A DNA stretch of 64,000 nt from UBA1757 sp963617485 (GTDB lineage Bacteria > Bacteroidota > Bacteroidia > Bacteroidales > UBA1402): the NCBI GenBank assembly GCA_963617485.1, contig CAVEPA010000009.1, positions 1 through 64,000 of the forward strand, written 5' to 3'. The notes under the pieces are model-generated. The model searched no databases. It had not been told where the DNA came from and saw only the letters and a program-made list of their open reading frames with translations. Position 1 is the first letter of the stretch, and the number at the start of each line of letters is the position of its first letter. This document shows, in pieces, positions 1 to 6,961 of the stretch. Position numbers and translations under genes: made by a program.

Positions 1-536
1 CTCACTGCGATTGGCTGATTTTTGTCGACGGCGATTGTGTGTTGCATCCTCGTTTCGTGGAAATGCATCTGAAATTTGCCAAACAAGGCCGCATTTTGGC
101 CGGCAAACGAGTACGTCTGAGTGCCGAAATATCGCAGAAAGTCTTGGAGGGCAAGCCCGTACACGGATGGTCCTTATTGTTTTGTCCGCAAGGTTGCAGT
201 CACACGGAAGAGGGCTTTTTCTGTTCCCTGTCCAAATGGCTACGCCGCCCGGCCAAGCATATTACCGGTTGCAACATGTCGATGTCGCGTACCGACCTGT
301 TGGCCATCAACGGTTTCGATGAGAACTACACGCGGCCGGCGACAGGCGAAGACTACGATATTGAATGGCGACTGCAGAAAAACGGTTGCCGTCTGTTTTC
401 GCTGAGAAATCTGGCGGTACAATATCATCTATATCACAAAGAAAGCTGGACCGACCAGACAGAAAATCTCATCTACTGCCGCCAAATGCAGGCCCAAAGC
501 CAGGTGGTCTGCAAAAACGGCATCCAAAAACTATGA
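1..536 (+). CDS. Glycosyltransferase family 2, C-terminal part (5' end outside window)
   Basis: The reading frame is open from base 3 with no start in the window, so the N-terminus is missing. The visible 177 residues begin just before a DGD metal/nucleotide-sugar motif (FVDGDC) and continue to the galactosyltransferase-like C-terminal block GCNMSMSRTDLLAINGFDE followed by GEDYDIEWRL, where the ED pair is the usual catalytic-base region of GT2 enzymes. It probably adds a sugar to a lipopolysaccharide or capsule glycan at the inner membrane; the acceptor cannot be deduced. Its TGA overlaps the ATG of the next glycosyltransferase by four bases, so the two are translationally coupled. Confidence 0.85.
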   Translation, partial: HCDWLIFVDGDCVLHPRFVEMHLKFAKQGRILAGKRVRLSAEISQKVLEGKPVHGWSLLFCPQGCSHTEEGFFCSLSKWLRRPAKHITGCNMSMSRTDLLAINGFDENYTRPATGEDYDIEWRLQKNGCRLFSLRNLAVQYHLYHKESWTDQTENLIYCRQMQAQSQVVCKNGIQKL

Positions 537-1408
537 TTGATATTCACAACCTGCAAGCCGTTGTAGTGTGGTACAAACCCGGACAACGGCAAGCCGAACT
601 CTTATGGCAGTTCTTGAGCATTGGGCTGCATACCATTGTAGTAGACAATTCCGACGGCGACAATGCCGCGCTGCTTGAAGCGCTGCCCGCCCAACAATTC
701 TGTTATCTGCCCATGCACCACAACATGGGTATCGCAGCCGCCCTCAACCGAGGATGTTCCACAGCGCAGCAACTGGGTGCCCAATGGGTGCTCACCATGG
801 ACCAGGACAGTCAATTCCGTCCCGACGACCTTTTGCGCTATATTCAACAGGCCAACGAATATTCCGGTTGTCAAGAGGTGGCCTTGTTCAGTCCGCTGCA
901 CAACACGCACAATTTCATCCCGACAGCCCTGCCACGCTACTCGCAGCTTGAAACGGCCATGACTTCGGGCAATCTGCTATCTCTGTCGGTGTTTGCAAAG
1001 CTCGACAACGGTTTTCGCGAAGATCTTTTTATTGATGCAGTGGACGATGAATACTGCTTTCGCGCCAAACGGCATGGATACGACATTGTACGCGTGAACG
1101 ACATTGCACTGACGCATCCGCTCGGCGACATTGTGGAAGCGCGTTGCCTGATGTTCACCAAAAAGATACACACGCACGCTCCCAGGCGCTACTACTACAT
1201 TGTGCGCAACTATCTCCGTACGGCCGATTTGTATCCCGAACAGAGAAAACGGTTGCACAAATTGCTGCGCAAAACCCTGTTGAAAGAGCTGAAACGCTGT
1301 CTATTCTACAGTTATCCGCAAAGATGGAAGCGCCTAGGCTTCATTGTGCGCGGATTTATCGACTATCGTAACGGCGTGTCTGGAGAATATCCCCAGCACG
1401 CGGCCTAA
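533..1408 (+). CDS. Glycosyltransferase family 2 (rhamnosyltransferase-like)
   Basis: This 291-residue cytoplasmic protein has a GT-A fold pattern: an N-terminal VVVWY strand, VVDNSDGDN at about residues 36-44, HNMGIAAALNRG at 63-74, and a DQD motif at 90-92 that would bind the metal and nucleotide sugar. The layout resembles rhamnosyltransferases of O-antigen synthesis, but the donor is inferred. The ATG at 533 overlaps the stop of the upstream glycosyltransferase; a longer frame starting at 365 lies wholly inside that gene and is not credible. It converges on the HIT gene. Confidence 0.85.
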   Translation: MIDIHNLQAVVVWYKPGQRQAELLWQFLSIGLHTIVVDNSDGDNAALLEALPAQQFCYLPMHHNMGIAAALNRGCSTAQQLGAQWVLTMDQDSQFRPDDLLRYIQQANEYSGCQEVALFSPLHNTHNFIPTALPRYSQLETAMTSGNLLSLSVFAKLDNGFREDLFIDAVDDEYCFRAKRHGYDIVRVNDIALTHPLGDIVEARCLMFTKKIHTHAPRRYYYIVRNYLRTADLYPEQRKRLHKLLRKTLLKELKRCLFYSYPQRWKRLGFIVRGFIDYRNGVSGEYPQHAA

Positions 1409-1431
1409 GAGGCTGTTTCTCAACAACTACA

Positions 1432-1824
1432 TTAAAGCGCCTTACGAATCTTTTCGGCGATAGCCTGCATCTGCTCGGGGCTGAACTGTTTCTTAGGATT
1501 GCTGAAAATCATATCCTTTTCCGAGTTGATGGGCACCAGATGTATGTGTGCGTGAGGCACTTCCATACCCAACACAGCCACAGCCACGCGCTTGCAGTCG
1601 ATAGAGGCCTTTTGTGCCTTGGCGATTTTTTTGGCAAACACCATCATGTCGGCTATCGTTGCATCGTCGTAGTCGAAAATATAGTCCTTTTCTTCCTTGG
1701 GAATAACCAGCGTGTGGCCTTCCTGCATGGGATTGATGTCCAGAAACGCAAAGAAGCGCTCGTCTTCGGCGATTTTGTAACAAGGGATTTCGCCTGCGAT
1801 AATGCGTGAGAAAATGCTTGCCAT
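1432..1824 (-). CDS. HIT family nucleotide-binding protein
   Basis: The 130-residue product starts with MASIFSRIIAGEIPCYKI, typical of Hint/PKCI-type HIT proteins, and carries the histidine triad HAHIHL at residues 91-96 (H91, H93, H95), with H95 the expected nucleotidyl-transfer nucleophile. The family hydrolyses AMP from lysine or other amines in purine nucleoside phosphoramidates; the physiological substrate in bacteria is unclear. It starts 11 bases after the greA stop and is very likely cotranscribed with greA. Confidence 0.93.
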   Translation of the reverse strand: MASIFSRIIAGEIPCYKIAEDERFFAFLDINPMQEGHTLVIPKEEKDYIFDYDDATIADMMVFAKKIAKAQKASIDCKRVAVAVLGMEVPHAHIHLVPINSEKDMIFSNPKKQFSPEQMQAIAEKIRKAL

Positions 1825-1835
1825 ATTACTAAAAT

Positions 1836-2309
1836 TTAGTCGATACTGATGTTTTGAATTTTGAAGCTGATGACACCGGCGGGTACGCTGACATCGACAG
1901 TTTCGCCAACCTTGTGACCCAGCAGGCCCTTGGCGATGGGCGAAGTGACGGAAATTTTCTTCTCGCGCAGATTGGCTTCTGTTTCAGGCACGATGGTATA
2001 GGCCGTTTCCTGCTTGTTCTTGACGTTGAGAAGATGTACCTTGGTAAGAATTTGTACCGTTGAAGTGTCGATTTTGGCAGGGTCGAGGATGCGGGCATTC
2101 ACCACCAAATCTTTCAACTGTGCGATTTTCTGCTCCAGCATACCTTGCGCCTCTTTGGCAGCATCGTACTCGGCGTTTTCGGAAAGGTCTCCTTTTTCGC
2201 GAGCCTCGGATATTTGCTGTGCCACTTCGGGACGCTTGACGGTTTCGAGGAAAACGATTTCCTCTTGCAGTTTTTTGTAACCGCTTTCGGTCATGTAATT
2301 GATAGCCAT
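1836..2309 (-). CDS. greA: Transcription elongation factor GreA
   Basis: At 157 residues this has the normal GreA length. The N-terminal coiled coil (residues about 1-75, with the tip LSENAEYDAAKEAQG carrying the acidic residues that enter the RNA polymerase secondary channel) is followed by the FKBP-like C-terminal domain. GreA stimulates RNA polymerase to cleave backtracked transcripts. The ATG at 2309 gives the canonical start. The leader upstream contains a -7 box at 2412-2419 and a terminator-like hairpin at 2367-2389. The HIT gene follows after 11 bases. Confidence 0.97.
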   Translation of the reverse strand: MAINYMTESGYKKLQEEIVFLETVKRPEVAQQISEAREKGDLSENAEYDAAKEAQGMLEQKIAQLKDLVVNARILDPAKIDTSTVQILTKVHLLNVKNKQETAYTIVPETEANLREKKISVTSPIAKGLLGHKVGETVDVSVPAGVISFKIQNISID

Positions 2310-2352
2310 ACTATTTATTGTTTTGTTTTTGAATTAGTCACACTATGATATG

Positions 2353-2389
2353 AAAGAAAAAGAATCCCGACCGGAACACTACCGGTCGG
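2353..2389 (-). terminator. GC-rich hairpin plus U-rich tract between the thioredoxin-like lipoprotein gene and greA
   Basis: The arms CCGACCGG (2367-2374) and CCGGTCGG (2382-2389) pair perfectly around a 7-base loop. On the minus strand they are followed by ATTCTTTTTCTTTC, the form of an intrinsic terminator. It ends the lipoprotein gene whose stop is at 2478, but it also lies downstream of the only clear minus-strand -7 box before greA, so it may instead sit in the greA leader. Confidence 0.65.
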
Positions 2390-2411
2390 AACCCTTTCTG
2401 TCACACGCAGG

Positions 2412-2419
2412 CAAAAGTA
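2412..2419 (-). promoter_or_regulatory. Probable greA promoter -7 element
   Basis: CAAAAGTA on the plus strand reads TACTTTTG on the minus strand, an exact match to the Bacteroides -7 consensus TAnnTTTG. A clear -33 TTTG at the ideal distance is not visible, although the region is A/T rich. No other TAnnTTTG match lies between here and the greA ATG. Confidence 0.5.
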
Positions 2420-2477
2420 GTTAAAGTTTCTTTGCAAAAAAAATTATCGTCAACTATTTTTCTTGGCCGCGGCCGCC

Positions 2478-3641
2478 CTATTCCTTGAGCAGCCGGAGAA
2501 TTTCCTTGCTCAAATCCTTGATGGTTTCATCGCGGGCCACCAGATTACCCTCTTTGTCGATAAGGAAGTAAGTGGGCAGCTGCTGCACGTTGTACATGCG
2601 CAAGTACGACGACTGCAGGCTGTAGCGGTCGCGCACGCAAACCCAGGGAAGATTCAAAGCCGAGGTCTTCCAAAAATGTTCATCGGTGTCGAGCGAGACC
2701 TGATAGATTTCAAAACCGCGGCCCTCGAAAAGCTTGTAGAGTTCGCGCATCTGCAGGGTGCGCTCGGCCGAATAATCGGCTTGATAAGCTGTGAAGTCGA
2801 GCATTATTACCTTGCCTTTCAAGGACGAGAGTTTTTGCATATTGCCGAAAATGTCGGGAAGTTCGATGTCGAAAAGAGGCAACTTGTCTATTTCCTGTAT
2901 CGGTATTTCGGGCAGAGCGGCGGCATCGGCCTCAGCCTTGCGTTGTTGGCGCAGTTCGGCCAGGCCTGTCAAGGTGAGCATTTTCAGGTTCTTGGTACGC
3001 TGAGCCTCGGGATAATACATTTCCCAAGAAGTGGCCACTGCAGCGAAAAGCTTGGAATCTTCCTTGTTGGCTGGATTGAAAATCAGATAGTTGTGCAAAC
3101 GCTGATAAAGTGCGTAATAGGCTGCCGGCGATTTCGGATCGTCATAAATATATTTGGTGGCCGCCTGCTTGTAGGCATCGATGCAGGCCAGTGCCTGTTG
3201 CTGATACGCTTCGCGGGTCAACTTTCCGCTGCGCCACTGAGCATCCAACTTGTCGAAGTCGTTGAGACAGCGTTTTTTCAAAATGGCCAACTCGCCGATA
3301 TACTGACTTTGCAAGGAGCCTTCCAGTGTGTAGGAGCCGCCGAACGCGGCTGTATCGGTGCGGATAACAATGTGGCACAGCGAATCGACTGCCAAAGGAA
3401 TGATATCCTTGCCCAGACGCAAGCGGTAGAACTCGGGAGCCTCTCCCATCTTGGCCTTGAAAGAGAATTTGCCATCGGCTTTCAGCTTGGCCGAATCGAG
3501 CGCTTGCGTGCCATTGAGCGACTGCCACTCGAAATAAAGGGTCTGGCCATCGCCGTTCTCGACGCAACCTTCTACACCGAACTTCGGCTGACAAGCACTT
3601 AGGGCAAGCACCAGGCCCAAAATATAAAATATCTTCTTCAT
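2478..3641 (-). CDS. DUF4369 thioredoxin-like lipoprotein lacking the CXXC motif
   Basis: This 387-residue protein begins with a lipoprotein signal (MKKIFYILGLVLALSAC, lipidated Cys17). An N-terminal DUF4369-like beta domain follows, then a helical middle, then a C-terminal thioredoxin/AhpC-TSA-like fold (GKVIMLDFTAY onward, ending in a cis-Pro segment QLPTYFLIDKEG). Where TlpA/ResA proteins have CXXC after the WAxWC strand, this reads TAYQADYSAER with no cysteine, so it cannot act as a dithiol oxidoreductase. The start at 3641 was chosen because it opens the signal peptide; the longer frame runs back into the methyltransferase gene. Confidence 0.85.
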   Translation of the reverse strand: MKKIFYILGLVLALSACQPKFGVEGCVENGDGQTLYFEWQSLNGTQALDSAKLKADGKFSFKAKMGEAPEFYRLRLGKDIIPLAVDSLCHIVIRTDTAAFGGSYTLEGSLQSQYIGELAILKKRCLNDFDKLDAQWRSGKLTREAYQQQALACIDAYKQAATKYIYDDPKSPAAYYALYQRLHNYLIFNPANKEDSKLFAAVATSWEMYYPEAQRTKNLKMLTLTGLAELRQQRKAEADAAALPEIPIQEIDKLPLFDIELPDIFGNMQKLSSLKGKVIMLDFTAYQADYSAERTLQMRELYKLFEGRGFEIYQVSLDTDEHFWKTSALNLPWVCVRDRYSLQSSYLRMYNVQQLPTYFLIDKEGNLVARDETIKDLSKEILRLLKE

Positions 3642-3652
3642 AAGAATGTTGT

Positions 3653-4534
3653 TTATTCGTTCACAAATCGGGCATACACACTCAGCGGCAAACGACGTCC
3701 AGCGCGGTCGGTAAAACTGAGGTCGCCCTGTTCTATCTGCTTGGCCTGCGGAAAATAGCATCTGATAAGATTATCGGCTACCCAAGATGAAAAGCCCATA
3801 GAATATAGGTTCAGGATAAGTAGCGCGTGCTCGTCGAGCAACTGCGCACAAGCTTCCATCAGCGGGGCGATACCTTCTTCCAAAATCCATTTCTCGCCCT
3901 TGGGACCACGTCCGTAGGCGGGAGGATCCATGATAATAGCCTGATAACGCTTGCCTCGCTTGGCCTCGCGACGCACATATTGCAACGCATCTTCGAGCAT
4001 CCAGCGGATATTGTCGAGCGAGGAGGCTTCCATGTTTTCGTGCGCCCAGTTGAGCACTTGCTTGACGGCATCCAGATGGGTAACGTCTGCACCGGCTGCC
4101 CGGGCTGCCAGCGAAGCTCCTCCCGTATAGGCGAAAAGATTCAGCATTTTGGGCGGCTGGGAATTAGGCTGCGAGAACTTCTTGAGATGCTCGTAGATAA
4201 AGTCCCAGTTGTAGGCCTGCTCGGGGAAAATGCCCACATGCTTGAAGGATGTCATGCCAAGGCGCATGCGCAGGTTCATGTCTTGCAGACGATAGCTTAT
4301 CCACCACTGGTCGGGCATAGACGAACGTTTCATCCACTGGCCGCGTTCCTCACCGGCTTGGCTGGAACTGCGCTTGAAACAAGCATCGGCAGCTTGCCAC
4401 AGCGACTCGGGCTGAGCCTTGGGCCAGACAGCCTGCGGCTCGGGACGGCGCAACACATATTGGCCGAAACGCTCCAATTTTTCGAAGTCGCCACAGTCTA
4501 TCAATTCGTAATCTTTGCCAAAATCTACTATCAT
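3653..4534 (-). CDS. Class I SAM-dependent methyltransferase, RlmI/PF10672-like
   Basis: The 293-residue product has a short N-terminal beta domain and a Rossmann methyltransferase: motif I FAYTGGAS at about residues 134-141, then THLDAVKQVLNWAHEN, and the catalytic-loop motif DPPAYGRG at about 203-210. DPPAYG is typical of 23S rRNA m5C1962-type and related methyltransferases, so an rRNA base is the likely but unproven target. The ATG at 4534 is preferred over a more upstream ATG at 4561, because the latter lies inside the -7 promoter box at 4559-4566. Confidence 0.8.
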   Translation of the reverse strand: MIVDFGKDYELIDCGDFEKLERFGQYVLRRPEPQAVWPKAQPESLWQAADACFKRSSSQAGEERGQWMKRSSMPDQWWISYRLQDMNLRMRLGMTSFKHVGIFPEQAYNWDFIYEHLKKFSQPNSQPPKMLNLFAYTGGASLAARAAGADVTHLDAVKQVLNWAHENMEASSLDNIRWMLEDALQYVRREAKRGKRYQAIIMDPPAYGRGPKGEKWILEEGIAPLMEACAQLLDEHALLILNLYSMGFSSWVADNLIRCYFPQAKQIEQGDLSFTDRAGRRLPLSVYARFVNE

Positions 4535-4558
4535 CGTCCAAATAATTTCAGCTAGCCG

Positions 4559-4587
4559 CAAAGGTAATCAAATTTATTATACCTTTG
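4559..4587. promoter_or_regulatory. Overlapping divergent promoters for the methyltransferase gene and metK
   Basis: TACCTTTG at 4580-4587 on the plus strand and its exact mirror CAAAGGTA at 4559-4566 (TACCTTTG on the minus strand) both match the Bacteroides -7 consensus. They form an 8-bp inverted repeat around a 13-base AT-rich centre. The plus copy would start metK transcription near 4594, just before the SAM-II-like leader; the minus copy would start the methyltransferase mRNA a few bases before its ATG. Clear -33 boxes are not seen for either. Confidence 0.65.
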
Positions 4588-4597
4588 CAGCCGATTT

Positions 4598-4650
4598 GTG
4601 GAAGGATTTGAACGCTTGCAACCACGTAAAAAAATTGCTAAAGACTGCAC
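4598..4650 (+). ncRNA. SAM-II riboswitch (metA motif) in the metK leader
   Basis: The order and spacing of the conserved SAM-II blocks are present: P1 arm GTGG (4598-4601), GATTTG (4605-4610), CTTGCA (4615-4620), P1 arm CCAC (4622-4625) followed by an A-rich strand, then GCTAAA (4637-4642). SAM-II is an S-adenosylmethionine-binding pseudoknot known from alphaproteobacteria and Bacteroidota in front of methionine and SAM genes, and here the next gene is SAM synthetase. The pseudoknot helix cannot be confirmed by eye. The metK ATG is about 80 bases beyond GCTAAA, farther than in the classical arrangement that masks the ribosome site. Confidence 0.77.
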
Positions 4651-4685
4651 GCAAACATCCCCTTCCCTAACTTAATTTATCAACC

Positions 4686-4708
4686 GGAGCACCCCAGCGG
4701 AAAGCTCC
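4686..4708 (+). promoter_or_regulatory. Hairpin just upstream of the metK start
   Basis: GGAGC (4686-4690) pairs with GCTCC (4704-4708) around a 13-base loop, 14 bases before the metK ATG. It could affect ribosome access as an expression platform for the upstream aptamer, but five base pairs alone are weak evidence. Confidence 0.35.
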
Positions 4709-4722
4709 ATAAATTTAATGTT

Positions 4723-5985
4723 ATGGGATATCTATTTACTTCAGAATCGGTGTCGGAAGGACACCCCGACAAGGTTGCGGACCAGATTTCAGATGCTCTG
4801 GTAGACCGCTTTTTGGCTTACGATCCTCAGTCGAAAACCGCTTGTGAAACGCTCGTTACCACCGGACAGGTTGTGGTGGTGGGCGAAGTCAGGTCGAACG
4901 CTTACGTTGATGTGCCCGAGGTGGCGCGTCAGGTTATCCAACGCATCGGCTACACCAAGAGCGAATATAAGTTCGATGCGGCTTCCTGCGGTGTACTCTC
5001 GGCTTTGCACGAACAGTCGGAAGACATCAACCGAGGGGTGGACGGCGCTGCCAAGGACGACCCCATGAACCAAGGGGCCGGCGACCAAGGCATGATGTTC
5101 GGCTACGCCTGCAAGGATACCGACAACTATATGCCGCTTCCGCTGGAACTGGCTCACCGTCTGTTGCGCGCACTGGCCGATATTCGCCGCGAAGGCAAAG
5201 AAATGACCTACCTGCGTCCCGACGCCAAGTCGCAAGTAACGGTGGAATACGATGATAACGGCCGTCCGCAGCGCATTCATACCATCGTTATTTCTACCCA
5301 GCACGACGAATTCCTGAACGACGACAAAGCCATGCTCGACCGCATCTATCACGATGTAAAGCACATCCTGCTGCCCCGTGTGTTCGATGCCGATGAAAAA
5401 ATCAAGTCGTTGCTCGATGACAAGCTGATTCTCTTTGTCAACCCAACGGGCAAGTTTGTCATTGGTGGTCCTCACGGCGATAGCGGCCTCACCGGCCGCA
5501 AAATCATTGTGGATACTTACGGTGGCAAAGGCGCTCACGGTGGCGGAGCGTTCTCGGGCAAAGACCCTTCGAAGGTTGACCGTTCGGCCGCCTACGCTAC
5601 CCGTCATATTGCCAAGAACCTAGTGGCTGCCGGTGTGGCCGACGAGATTCTTATCCAAGTTTCCTACGCCATCGGCGTGGCCGAGCCCGTCAACATCTAT
5701 GTGAACACCTACGGCAAATCGAATGTAGCCCTGAGCGATGGCGAAATCGCCCAAAAGGTGGCCGAGATTTTCGATATGCGTCCCAAGGCCATTGAAGAAC
5801 GTTTGCAGCTGCGCAAGCCCATCTACACGGAAACAGCCGCCTATGGTCATTTCGGCCGCGAACCCCAGAAGGTGACCAAGCAGTTCTTCTCGCGCTACGA
5901 AGGCAACAAGGAAATTGAAGTGGAACTCTTCACTTGGGAAAAGCTCGATTATGTCGACAAAGTAAAGGCCGCATTCGGACTGTAA
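4723..5985 (+). CDS. metK: S-adenosylmethionine synthase
   Basis: The 420-residue enzyme makes SAM from methionine and ATP. It carries GHPDK at residues 13-17 (active-site His14), the ATP-binding hexapeptide region GAGDQGMMFGYA at 118-129, and the P-loop-like GGGAFSGKDPSKVDRSAAY near 273-290. Length is slightly above that of E. coli MetK. It is a single-gene unit: its leader has a promoter box and a SAM-II-like element, giving product feedback control if the riboswitch works. It converges on the DUF4294 gene. Confidence 0.98.
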   Translation: MGYLFTSESVSEGHPDKVADQISDALVDRFLAYDPQSKTACETLVTTGQVVVVGEVRSNAYVDVPEVARQVIQRIGYTKSEYKFDAASCGVLSALHEQSEDINRGVDGAAKDDPMNQGAGDQGMMFGYACKDTDNYMPLPLELAHRLLRALADIRREGKEMTYLRPDAKSQVTVEYDDNGRPQRIHTIVISTQHDEFLNDDKAMLDRIYHDVKHILLPRVFDADEKIKSLLDDKLILFVNPTGKFVIGGPHGDSGLTGRKIIVDTYGGKGAHGGGAFSGKDPSKVDRSAAYATRHIAKNLVAAGVADEILIQVSYAIGVAEPVNIYVNTYGKSNVALSDGEIAQKVAEIFDMRPKAIEERLQLRKPIYTETAAYGHFGREPQKVTKQFFSRYEGNKEIEVELFTWEKLDYVDKVKAAFGL

Positions 5986-6011
5986 AGAAGCCGCTCAAGA
6001 GCGAGTGAGTA

Positions 6012-6647
6012 CTATAGTTCGCCCTGTTCTATCTGGGTGGCGATTTTCTCGATAAGCGCATCGCGGCCTTCGGGCAGATATTCTACTTTGAGGTCGGCAC
6101 TGAAGATACGCGCCACGGCTTGCCAGAAGCCGGCAGCGAAATCGCCCAGATAGGCTTGCAAAATTTCGTAGGGCGTGGAATTGCACTCGCGCACAATCAG
6201 TTTGAGCAAGACTTTTCCCTGGCTGTAGGACATTTTCCGCAAGATGGGTTCGTAGTCGCGCACCAAGTCGCGCTGCATTTGCTGCAGATGCTGCTCCCGT
6301 TCTTTCTCGGTAGGAAGCGTGCGGATGTATTCGGTGGTTTCTATCATGGTGGCCGCCGCAGTCTTGGCTAGCGGCAAACAGAGCCTCACATCGCGCACCA
6401 AGCGCCAGTAGTAACGTTGCTGACGGGCAGTCATTGGCGCTGCGGGCGCATATTTTATATAGGGCTTGAGCAGGATACTGGGGATGGTGTCGCCCGAGGC
6501 ATCGATGTAGGCGGGCACGCGCTGAAGTTGCGAATGTTCTTGCATCGCGGGCGGCGTTTGCGTAAGGGAGGATTGTGCCAAGGCCTGCCCTTGTATCAAC
6601 AAGAGCATCATCGTGAATATCAGGGTCAAAGCTTTTGGATTTTTCAT
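6012..6647 (-). CDS. DUF4294 family exported protein
   Basis: This 211-residue protein has an N-terminal signal peptide (MKNPKALTLIFTMMLLLIQGQALAQ) and a conserved DUF4294 region with YIDASGDTIP, the YYWRLVRDVR segment and many charged helices. The family is nearly confined to Bacteroidota and has no known function; a periplasmic location is inferred from the signal. The start at 6647 is chosen because it opens directly into the signal peptide. Confidence 0.8.
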   Translation of the reverse strand: MKNPKALTLIFTMMLLLIQGQALAQSSLTQTPPAMQEHSQLQRVPAYIDASGDTIPSILLKPYIKYAPAAPMTARQQRYYWRLVRDVRLCLPLAKTAAATMIETTEYIRTLPTEKEREQHLQQMQRDLVRDYEPILRKMSYSQGKVLLKLIVRECNSTPYEILQAYLGDFAAGFWQAVARIFSADLKVEYLPEGRDALIEKIATQIEQGEL

Positions 6648-6703
6648 CGCCAGGGCTTTTTGCAAATCTTCCAAGATTACAGGGCGAAGATAATAAAAAA
6701 GAA

Positions 6704-6761
6704 AAGAAGGAGCGTAGCAGGCCTACGTGACTGATGACAAAGCCAAAAATGACCGAAAAGG
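6704..6761. repeat. Direct repeat, copy 1 (58 bp)
   Basis: The segment from AAGAAGGAGCGTAGC to the final CCGAAAAGG recurs 108 bases downstream with one difference (A at 6719, G at 6827). It contains a short inverted pair CGTAG/CTACG. No other copy is seen in the window. Confidence 0.85.
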
Positions 6762-6811
6762 ATTCCTTAGCATCCTCATATATGGATTTTTCGAGGCAGT
6801 TTTGGTTTTGG

Positions 6812-6869
6812 AAGAAGGAGCGTAGCGGGCCTACGTGACTGATGACAAAGCCAAAAATGACCGAAAAGG
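6812..6869. repeat. Direct repeat, copy 2 (58 bp)
   Basis: Second copy of the repeat at 6704-6761, separated from it by 50 bases; 57 of 58 positions match. Both copies are followed by different sequence, so the boundary is sharp. Confidence 0.85.
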
Positions 6870-6889
6870 CCATATATGAACTGAGAGTG

Positions 6890-6922
6890 TTTGGAAAAAC
6901 AGCGGACAGAAACTTACCTTTG
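6890..6922 (+). promoter_or_regulatory. Bacteroides-type promoter for the 6962 gene pair
   Basis: TTTG at 6890-6893 and TACCTTTG at 6915-6922 are separated by 21 bases, matching the -33/-7 consensus of the Bacteroidota primary sigma factor. The start codon at 6962 lies 39 bases beyond the -7 box. Confidence 0.8.
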
Positions 6923-6961
6923 CAGCGACCTTAATCCTGTGAGAGCACAACCCTACGATAC

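Larger units (their letters stand above)
6648..6961. other. Intergenic region with a two-copy direct repeat and a promoter
   Basis: This 314-base gap between divergent genes holds two 58-bp direct repeats and a plus-strand promoter near its right end. The minus-strand reading frame across it is only a translation of the repeat; it lacks a ribosome site and family resemblance, so no gene is called. Confidence 0.6.

Noticed and set aside
2466..2475. GGCCGCGGCC palindrome after the lipoprotein gene
   Set aside because: Ten bases, no spacer and no associated tract; compatible with chance in GC-rich sequence.
2463..3602. 379-codon plus-strand frame
   Set aside because: Lies opposite the thioredoxin-like lipoprotein, which has a signal peptide, lipobox and known domains.
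4718..4722. ATG at 4718 as the metK start or as a leader peptide start
   Set aside because: It is out of frame with metK and gives no plausible short peptide; the ATG at 4723 yields the canonical GYLFTSESVSEGHPDK N-terminus.
6704..6869. CRISPR array
   Set aside because: Only two repeats, 58 bp long, one spacer and no cas genes.
5995..6873. 292-codon minus-strand frame covering the direct repeats
   Set aside because: It overlaps the DUF4294 gene in another frame and its N-terminal repeat is merely the translated DNA repeat.
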